From contig JAVHKY010000030.1 of NCBI GenBank assembly GCA_035079385.1, positions 6,735,001 through 6,799,000 on the forward strand: 64,000 bases of DNA, in the 5' to 3' direction. The stretch comes from Aspidiotus rigidus. Lineage: Eukaryota; Arthropoda; Insecta; Hemiptera; Diaspididae. The position numbers were made by a program, and so were the translations under genes. Positions 56,299 to 64,000 of this stretch are shown here, one piece after another. The notes under the pieces are model-generated. The model made no database searches, had not been told where the DNA came from, and saw only the letters and a program-made list of their open reading frames with translations. Every line of letters begins with the position of its first letter. The first letter of the stretch is position 1.

Positions 56299-56508
56299 GA
56301 ATCGCCAAGGCACTACAGCTACGCACAGGTATAATGGACCACCATTTTGATTTTTAGAAAACCAGCGAGCGTTGTCGATCACTTTCGCCCCGAATTTTAA
56401 ACTCTACCGGTGCACCTCGCGAACACAATCGACAATACTTGCTGGTTTTCTGGGAATCAAACTGGTGGTCCATTATACCTGTGCGTAACTATAGTGTCTT
56501 AGAATCGC
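56299..56508. mobile_element. Palindromic MITE-like element, about 68-bp arms
   Basis: CACAGGTATAATGGACCACC on the left (about 56324) mirrors GGTGGTCCATTATACCTGTG on the right (about 56464). Arms continue out to AGAATCGCCAAGGCACTA / TAGTGTCTTAGAATCGC-type lines with mismatches. Target duplication not resolved. Non-coding. Confidence 0.65.
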
Positions 56509-56603
56509 AACAACGACCTGAACACTGAACACACTGGTCGGCGTCAGTGTTACCACCTTTTTCTTTAATAAAATTTCCCAGAAACGGTAGAAAAAAGGCG
56601 ATA

Positions 56604-57146
56604 TTATACATAGTTGAAAAGTTCCTGCAGAAGAAAGCGGAATGAACCAGCTTGCAGCGCTAGAACCGCTTTCTGGAAAAAACTAATTCTACACACTAAC
56701 ACATCAATTTCACATAGAACACACTGTAAATTCCTGTTTTCGTTATCAAACTGATAAGGTGATAATTTATTGTCATCAGTGAGCAACATTGCCAACTGTC
56801 CGGCTTTGACCGGCGGATTTATACGGCTTCCGAGTTCAGAAAAAGGCGTCCGTTCCATAAGAAATACATTGAACGGACTCCTCTTCTCCAGATACGTCTG
56901 CAATTTCATTTCAATGATCACTCCAGAGCGCAATGAACTGACTTCCGGATACTTTGAAATGTGTTTCCAATGTTTTTTCCGTGGAAAATATGGAAATAAC
57001 ATGTTCCAATGAAAATGCCCTACAAAATTCCACAAAGTACCCGTTGATGGTGTAAATCCTTGCAAATTCTGAAGAGGCTGAAAAATCCCTGTAAGCATGC
57101 AAGCAGGGAACATTCCTTGTAGTTGGCAACACTGCTCGGCCTTCAA
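56604..57146 (-). CDS. Unassigned 180-codon open frame
   Basis: Longest open frame with no assignment. It opens at a TTG; the first ATG is about 10 codons in (MFPACMLTG). The peptide has scattered Cys (CCQLQ, CVLCEID) and a mixed charged middle (KYPEVSSLRSGVIIEMKLQTYL) but no motif I recognise. It lies next to a palindromic MITE, so it may be transposon-derived. Chance is possible. Confidence 0.2.
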   Translation of the reverse strand: MKAEQCCQLQGMFPACMLTGIFQPLQNLQGFTPSTGTLWNFVGHFHWNMLFPYFPRKKHWKHISKYPEVSSLRSGVIIEMKLQTYLEKRSPFNVFLMERTPFSELGSRINPPVKAGQLAMLLTDDNKLSPYQFDNENRNLQCVLCEIDVLVCRISFFQKAVLALQAGSFRFLLQELFNYV

Positions 57147-57149
57147 ACT

Positions 57150-58785
57150 AGTAGACTATTGGCGACCAAACAGTGAAACATACTAGCGATCCATTGTTCT
57201 TATATCATACGAGGTAGTGCCGTATCGTGCAGATCCGCCGTATTGTCGTATACCTAAAATAACTATTTTAATGAACGAAAATTGACGGCTGTCTCTTATT
57301 GGCTAGAGGTAATCGTGATTCATTTCTCGTTTGAATCACATATAAAAGTAATCAGCTGTTTCCTGTTGGTATTAACAAATCGGAATCTCTCCTTCAAATC
57401 CAGTTGCATCGTCGACGCTGCTGTCGCCTAATTTGCGACAATCGTTCATCATATTACCGATCAGATTTTCTAATTCGTAAGAGGCTGTAAAAGTTTCAAC
57501 TAATAATGTCCTTACTTAAATATTCATTCACTCTCATTAAAAACTATACGCCCATCAACCTCGTGACCAAAATTAGGGACCATGAGCATCCGTCAGTTTG
57601 ACTGGAAATACACATATACTCATATCACCAGCCTGAAGTCCCCAGTAAATCGTTCCCAAAGTCTGAATAATTTTGAGGAACTCGTACTCGTATAATAATG
57701 ATGTCTGGGAACGAGAGAAGAGACGAAGAGTATAAAGTCAGTTACAAAATAGCAGAAGACGTTTGCAAAAACAATCTAAGAATTTGAAACAAGGAGGAAA
57801 AAAAAACACATCGGAAGGCTGTAAATGAAACCGTCGAAAACCGGAATTAAGTCAAAATGTTTTTCTTGGGCACACAAAATTATATGTACGACGAGAGAAT
57901 AATAAAAAGCCTTTCCGCAAGTTTCATACCCGTAAGATGCGCGCGTTTTTCGTAAAGGCTGAAACGGTAAAGAATTACGAAAGAAGAGAAAAAAAACAAT
58001 GGAACACGAGAGATAAAAATAATAAGACCAAACGGATATCATTACGTTTCTAATTCGATGTAAAAGTTTTGGTATCTCGGCACATGGCGTGTGCGCGCTT
58101 ATCAAACGACAGTGTGCTGTTACACCCGAAAAAAAAACACCATGTCTAATCCTAGAAATTGAAAAATCTTAACGCATCGTTGCTCTGAAGCTGCTTGGCA
58201 ATTTTTTTTTTCTAATGAATTAAATAACATTTCTCTTCTTATAGGGTGAGACGATTCCACTTCTTTAGATGTTGAGAAACATTTTCCGGTGTCATTTCCA
58301 TCCTGCAATTGCGAATTTTTCGTGACCAACAACTACGAGAAAGAAAAGCGACAGCTATCTTGAGCTTTCGATTACAGCGTTATTAATAATGTAGACTTTG
58401 TTGCCGCGTTCCTAATCTGGGAAGAAAAAATATGATTGATGTTCATTCGTTTGTTCGTTGTCAGTTCACCATATTTATGAAACTTTTGATTTTGAACACG
58501 CGATAGATGTGTAATTAAAATGGAAGCCTTTTCCTCAGGATTATCTGCTTGAGGTTAAGATGCAACGTAGCGTCTGCCGACCAGCTGTCAAGATCAGATG
58601 ATGGAAGTTTGATTGCACGAGAAATACATCACCTAAAAAGTGTCTCGAAGTATGAGGAATTAAATCAGTCTAGAGGGCATTAGCTACATCACCAACTTTT
58701 TTCTATACGCTAAAAATTTGATGGTATGTATAGCTGTACTGTTTTTCTGGTTCAGCTTGTTTTTAGGATAGTATGTAATACTATG
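57150..58785. other. Unassigned DNA
   Basis: No domain or repeat recognised; A/T homopolymer stretches near 57798 and 58205. Confidence 0.35.
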
Positions 58786-58849
58786 TTGGGAAGGGGCACC
58801 CTTCTAAGTCTCAATCCCAGTGTAAACGTGAGGATCGAAATTGTTCCCA

Positions 58850-59130
58850 CTTTAAAGTCGGGGGCTCTCTATTTTACCATCGACTCATTTTCGACGTTGA
58901 ATTCGAATCGACGACCGGTACTACGAGTATGGATTGATGTTGGCTGAAAATCGAGGTCAGTTTCGTGTCGAATATATATCACTCATCGGTATAAGACTTG
59001 TAATCGACGTCGAAATTTTGTAGATTTGAAATGCACAATTTGATAGGATTTCAGAGTCGAAGTCAAAAATGAGTCGACACTTGATAAGTATTGGTTTTTA
59101 ATGTCGACTGAAAATCTACATCGAACTTGA
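58850..59130. repeat. Family G repeat, first block
   Basis: AATCGACG, GAAAATCGAGGTC, AAAATGAGTCGACAC and similar words at short spacing, as at 42.95-43.14 kb and 59.88-60.17 kb. Confidence 0.55.
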
Positions 59131-59875
59131 GCCGTTGTGCAAGATTTTTAGGTGCGCCGGTTCACACTTGCAGCACCAGCACTTCATATTACCATCACAT
59201 TCTGTTGGCCACGCCCACTTTGTTTGAGATGCAGTCGTGGAAGTTTTGTTCCTCTACTGTACCGGTTCACAAGAGAGTCACACAACGGAACAATGTGCTG
59301 GTGCACAGTGTTCTTCAACTGTCATGAAGAAATCACACTACTCACAGACAATGTTTGGATAGTCATTCATATAAAAATTTCACAAACTCATTGGCGCAAC
59401 AGATACGTCGCATCTCTTTCATAAGAGAGCTTTTTCGATAGACCCTTGTTTGGGCCACTTAAGTTATGTGGCGTTACTTGAGCGTCATATTGCCGTCACA
59501 TAACTGTCACTGCCTTAGAATACGACCGTCACAACTACTACTCTTTCAAACGCAGATGTCCTGCGCGATTGTATCGCAATTTAACCGCGCGGCACATTAT
59601 CGTTTCAATACACCCATGTTCCGCAAAATTAATGTTCTTCACTTTTGTCGCACACCTGGCTGGGAATCAGCGGCACACCCACGTCACAAATTACTAGCAC
59701 ACGCGACACAAGTCCCCTACCACAGTGTTTCGCAACTTAGCCGGCATTTTACAAAACGGGTTGCTGCTTCACCAAGCACAATTAAGATTCTCAATAATCC
59801 TCGTTATATAATGACTACGCATTCTGTCTGCGAGTAGGGAAATCATAAAACAAACAGAATTTCACGAGGGGGTGC
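59130..59875. other. Segment splitting family G blocks
   Basis: Contains GCAGCACCAGCAC (59175) and its inverse GTGCTGGTGCAC (59296), and a 123-codon ATG-started plus frame (59466-59837) with no known domain. It may be an insertion between two halves of family G, since GTCGATTT words stop at its left edge and resume at its right. Confidence 0.4.
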
Positions 59876-59879
59876 CTGT

Positions 59880-60170
59880 ATATCAACTCCAGATCAACGT
59901 TGAATTGAGGTCGATTTAAATTTGACCGTCTGCCCGTAAGACTAAAAATCGACTGTGAATAAACGTAACAGATCAGACGATTTTAGGTTAAAAATGCAAT
60001 ATTGGAGAATTAGACTCAAATGTCTCTAGATCGAAGTCGATTCGAGGTTGATTTAAAGCCGACTAGCACAGAACTCTTTGAAGACATACAAATCCACTTG
60101 AAATCGACGTAACAGAGTAGTCCATATTTGAGCCGGAATCAAAGGCCCGATATCAGTCAAAGTCTATTAA
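59880..60170. repeat. Family G repeat, second block
   Basis: GAGGTCGATTTAAATTTGAC, AAAATCGACTG, GAAGTCGATTCGAGG, CTTGAAATCGACGTAACAG: repeated GTCGATTT words with variable spacing. Confidence 0.55.
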
Positions 60171-60307
60171 ATTGAGACAATTGTGCTTTCTAGGCGTCCT
60201 GGAAAGATAACCTTGGCCTAATTTAGGAATTTTTATAGAAAGGGAAAGCATTATTGGACAATCAGACCACAATATTATCAAAAATTTAACAGTTTGGAGC
60301 AATTAGC

Positions 60308-60535
60308 TTTAGTGCCTTTCTACAATGAACGGGCAACAGCGACAAGCGAGCAACATAGAACATCACGTGACTGTAGGAACCAATTTATAAACGGCAACGA
60401 GACAACAAAATTAAAAAAATTTGTTGCTGTCGCGTCTCTTTCGCGGCAACCTACTCTCATTGGTTCCTACAGTCACGTGATATTTTATGTTGCTCGCTTG
60501 TCGCTGTTGCCCGTTCATCGTAGAAAGGCACTTTA
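60308..60535. mobile_element. 220-bp MITE with 72-bp inverted repeats, TTTA flanks
   Basis: 60312-60531: left arm GTGCCTTTCTACAATGAACG... to ...TGTAGGAACCAA; right arm from TTGGTTCCTACA (60460) to CGTTCATCGTAGAAAGGCAC. About 72 bases pair with very few mismatches, so it is young. TTTA occurs on both sides (60308-60311 and 60532-60535), a possible 4-bp target duplication. Non-coding, superfamily unknown. Confidence 0.8.
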
Positions 60536-60539
60536 CTAG

Positions 60540-63500
60540 CAAAACAACTGATAATGAAGTAATTCCGAGGAGCGCTATGGTGAGCTTATAAAAGAAGTGG
60601 AATTTAGGCCTCATCAAACTGAATTACCTAATGACCGAACCATTCATTTCTCAATTTCTGCAAGTTCATTGGCACAAAATTTCGCTCACAGAGATAATTG
60701 TACTAATAAAATATCGAATCGAAATGTTGTCTGATTATATTGAATATGAGAAAGCTAAAGATTTTAGAACACGTGTACAAATCATCATGAACAGCTTTTA
60801 CGATACCATTCTTCTCGAGAAACAAAACCGGAGAACATGAGTAAAAGAATAATACAAAAGTTTGAAAATGTATAAAAACTTGAAGAAACTTGTCATGAAT
60901 AATAAAAAAGTAAAAACATACACCTATAATTCTCATCGATCATTGTGTGAAATTTATTTATTCATTTAAACGACGTTCGTTTTTCACAGTAGTAAATATT
61001 AGTCGTCGAGTTTAAAGAATATTCCGCGAAATAAAAATGAAAGGTATTGGAAATTGGAAAACAATAAACTTCTAAAGACCGCGAGTTATTTTGGAGATTC
61101 CAGCTGAAAACTCTTTCAAGCATTTAGAGCAGCTTAAACGACGTGAAACGAGCTGCGAAAAATTTATACGCGTAATCGTAAAGAAAATATCGAACATGAA
61201 TCTCACGCAATGCTTCCCACGGAATTCGAGAAAAAGCGCTTCAAAGCATAAAAATCAAAAGTTTCCGATTCTGATTCATTATCTACGTGAAAAAACACTA
61301 CGTACGGCTTTCGGAAAATATGAAGAAAAAAATTTCGTCGAGTCGGTTCAAAGAGGGTGGTGAACGTAGAGCGTCTTGAAATTTAAAAAAAATATACAAT
61401 GAGATTCTCATTGGTTTCCTTTGAGTCTGAAAAGACCTAAATATATATTTGAAAAGTAAACAGAAAGTAGGTTATATGGTCTGCCGTGAAATTTATAATT
61501 TCAAATGATTCCAGCGCGTTATGAAATTCTATCCAAAAATTCTCAAAATACTTTCATCATTTCTCCCAAGCTTATGCTCTTGTCAAAACCACGTTTTCAA
61601 AAAACACTCGTAAAACTTAGGCCTAACACAAAAAGAACTTTCAGCAGTACTGGGAATAGTTAAGAATCGTAGTTGAATTTAATATATCCGTAGTTGAAAA
61701 ACGTGTACATTATATAATAGTTTGAATCAATCATGCAAGAGCAAATCTATATGTCTTCCCTCAGGAAGCGAATAGAAAAGTCGACGAACATCACTTCTTG
61801 ATTTTAAAAATGCCAATTTCTTTCTACAAATACATGGTAAACAATTTGTTTCCCTCGTTAAGCCCTAGAAAAAATGGAAAAAACTACCAATCCGGTCATC
61901 CGGTCTCCATTTGAAGCCTTGTTGATCCCCTTGTTCCCGTTTTTTTCCGAGTTGAAGCCTTTTGGATTCCCAGGCTCAAAGGGCTTCACTTGGTAAAAAC
62001 GACCCATTTAATGCCCTGTCTCCCCTTTTGAATCCCTGAAGCCCTTGGCATGCGAGGCCTTCAAACGGGAACAATGTTTACTGAGTACGGTCGGACCCCA
62101 AATAATTGAATAAGAATCAACGAGAAATTTCTGAGGGCAGTCATACACAGTAGTGTTAGAGGGAAGTGGGCAACCATCCTCCAACTTCCTTGAATGCAGG
62201 TTACCAGAACACAGTGGTAGGACTAGAACCTGAGAAAGGTTGGAAGATGAAAATTGAAAAGACAAGATAAGGATCCTCGTATAATTCATTAGAAGATAGG
62301 TTGTAAAATACGATCGATGAGAAGGAATAAGAGCTCGTAAGAAAGTAGTTCGTGATATTGCTCCGAAAACGGCGTCATTCAAAAGAACATTTGAATGAGT
62401 GTGTGCCTAGATGGCGATAAATCTGATGGTGGGGGAGGGGCAGAGGAGACGAATTCATGTTACATGAGTCTAAAAGGAGAGACATACGGACTGAGAAAAG
62501 TAATGAATCGGGTAATTTTGACTGAGAGAAATGTTCCTCCCTGGGGGTCAAGGCGGGAAGAATACCTCAAGAAACCCTGGAAATTAGTCAAACTACGTAC
62601 TCAAAAAAGAAAAGTGAAACTACGAGTAGTGGAAAAGAAGAGAAAACACACGTTTCTTGGCGTATCAATTCAATCGTTTCAAAATTATAATTTCATTCAT
62701 TTTCACCGAAGTGTTTCATCAAGTACACTCGGTGTAGGTATATTTGAATAGAATCGAGAGAAAAAGGGGAGAAAATTATGTAAGTATGAAATTCGACGCT
62801 TTTTATAATGTTGTAAAGAGTGTAGGTAAACGTCGTGTCGAAGTAAGACGTAGAATAAAAATGAGGTTTTGCGATGAAACGTTTACAAAATAAATGTTGC
62901 TTACACAGCGTAAATAATTTCACACAGTATCCTGAAGAAAATAAACTCGAGACGTTTAATTTGAATATTAATTTAAAATTGATTTTATTCGATATTTAGA
63001 ATAAGTTGATCGAGGGAAAGAGGTGAAAATTCATTGAAAAAAAGACGATAAAAGGTTTCTTGTTTTTGAAGAAACCAAACAGTTTGCATTTTTCAATTCT
63101 TCCTCCTACCGACACAACTTTCTTTATATCCGCAATACGGTATTTCTGTTTTTCAATCGAATATTGGCAAGTTTTCTCATTCAACTTGTAGGTAACCTAC
63201 ACTAAAACTAGCCAACATGACTTTCAGGATCCTTGTTGACTAAGCTGCAAGGAATGAGCTTTCTCCTCAAAATCTCAGACACTTTTTTCAGTATATTACA
63301 ACAGGAAACTACGGTAGAGTAACTTCGCCATACAGACGGTGTCAATCCATCTTCAGGTTATTCCCCTTCTTTGCCCCGAGAACAATGGTACTTCTGATTT
63401 TTCTCTAGAACTTCCCTCAAAATTTTTCAAAATATTGCATTGAATTGTGAGAAATGTCGAAAAGCAATAATTGATGAAGAAAATGGAATCCGATAATAAA

Positions 63501-64000
63501 AACAGTCCACACTCTACTGAAAATTGAGTTAATGTCAAGGTCAGTGCGGACCAGAAGCGTAAAATTAATTCAAGATCAATGAGCTTGCCTGAGGGAGAAA
63601 GTTCAAGTTCAGGTCACACTTTTACCGCTAATGCCCACTCTACATCCCTTGAGGGCCATACTAATAAAAATGCCCACTGCATCGGGATAGCCGCTACGTA
63701 GGTTGAAGTCAAGTGTGAGGCAAGCGAGCTGAGCCTCCCCTCTTCCGGATCTCACCTAGCATGGACAGGCTAAGACGTGTGAGCCCGTGCGGGCTTACGG
63801 ATGAATTGTAAATCCAAGAATTAAAGGTAAAGTTCAGCAAAGATAGGAGGTATGGTAGAAGATTCAAAATCAAGAGTAAAAAATACCTCAAAAATCGCCT
63901 TCAAAAATAAACATTTGAACTGGAGTGATCTTCAGGTCAATTCATAAGTTTCTCAAAATTGATACGGCTCCTGGGGTGAACATTTTCACAGCATTTTTGA
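60540..64000. other. Unassigned DNA to window end
   Basis: Open frames at 60631-60840, 61091-61363, 62008-62382 and 62395-62751 were read and show no recognisable domain; the last has a basic stretch (RTQKRKVKLRVVEKKRK) that looks compositional. No repeat partner elsewhere in the window was noticed. Confidence 0.4.

Noticed and set aside
1..64000. tRNA, rRNA or CRISPR
   Set aside because: No cloverleaf with paired arms and GGTTCRANTCC loop, no rRNA-like block, and no evenly spaced identical repeats were seen by eye.

Overview
This window looks like insect (at least arthropod) nuclear DNA. The one host-gene piece I recognise is a single exon of a Dpr-family immunoglobulin-domain cell-surface gene on the minus strand (15752-15915), with splice signals at both ends. 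The rest is AT-rich non-coding DNA loaded with transposable elements, as expected of the very large introns or flanks of such neuronal genes. I see no bacterial-type genes, rRNA, tRNA or CRISPR array. The order is not resolved; Hymenoptera is only a guess.

Layout. 0-5 kb: fragments of a hairpin-ended repeat family (family A) and a scrap of Penelope-like element (PLE). 5.6 kb: a 137-bp hAT-type MITE. 7.8-9.8 kb: a decayed PLE, minus strand. 9.8-15.3 kb: a decayed R1-type LINE (12.6-14.4 kb) between two direct copies of repeat B, with an outer inverted pair of repeat D. 15.75 kb: the dpr exon. 17.75 kb: a promoter-like TATA/Inr pair, then family A and CTAG-rich repeats. 19.6-20.8 kb: a FLYWCH-MULE transposase pseudogene, with a deletion derivative at 23.0-23.3 kb. 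25-27 kb: PLE scraps and small palindromic MITEs. 27.4-31.6 kb: a structurally complete Jockey-type LINE with two open frames and a perfect 15-bp target-site duplication. 31.66-33.44 kb: a foldback-like element with long inverted arms. 34.95-38.65 kb: PLEs in two inverted pairs. 40.3-42.7 kb: an intron-bearing hAT transposase pseudogene carrying a family A insertion in its intron and cut off by another PLE. 45.4-46.7 kb: the 3' part of an RNase H-bearing LINE. 48.5-49.2 kb: another PLE. 49.3-51.85 kb: family A cluster. 52.2-53.2 kb: a non-autonomous Helitron. 55.7-60.5 kb: palindromic MITEs and a GTCGATTT-rich repeat (family G). 60.5-64 kb: nothing recognised.

The genes do not form a pathway; the biology is layered transposition. 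The most notable signals are: (i) family A elements end in short palindromes whose arm sequences differ between copies yet stay complementary, as if a hairpin is under selection; (ii) at least eight PLE pieces from several lineages, four of the PLE-type ends resembling hammerhead-ribozyme cores; (iii) the intact Jockey copy; (iv) nested insertions that give a relative order of events. No computation or database search was done. All family calls come from motifs read by eye, and repeat borders are approximate unless a target duplication is given.
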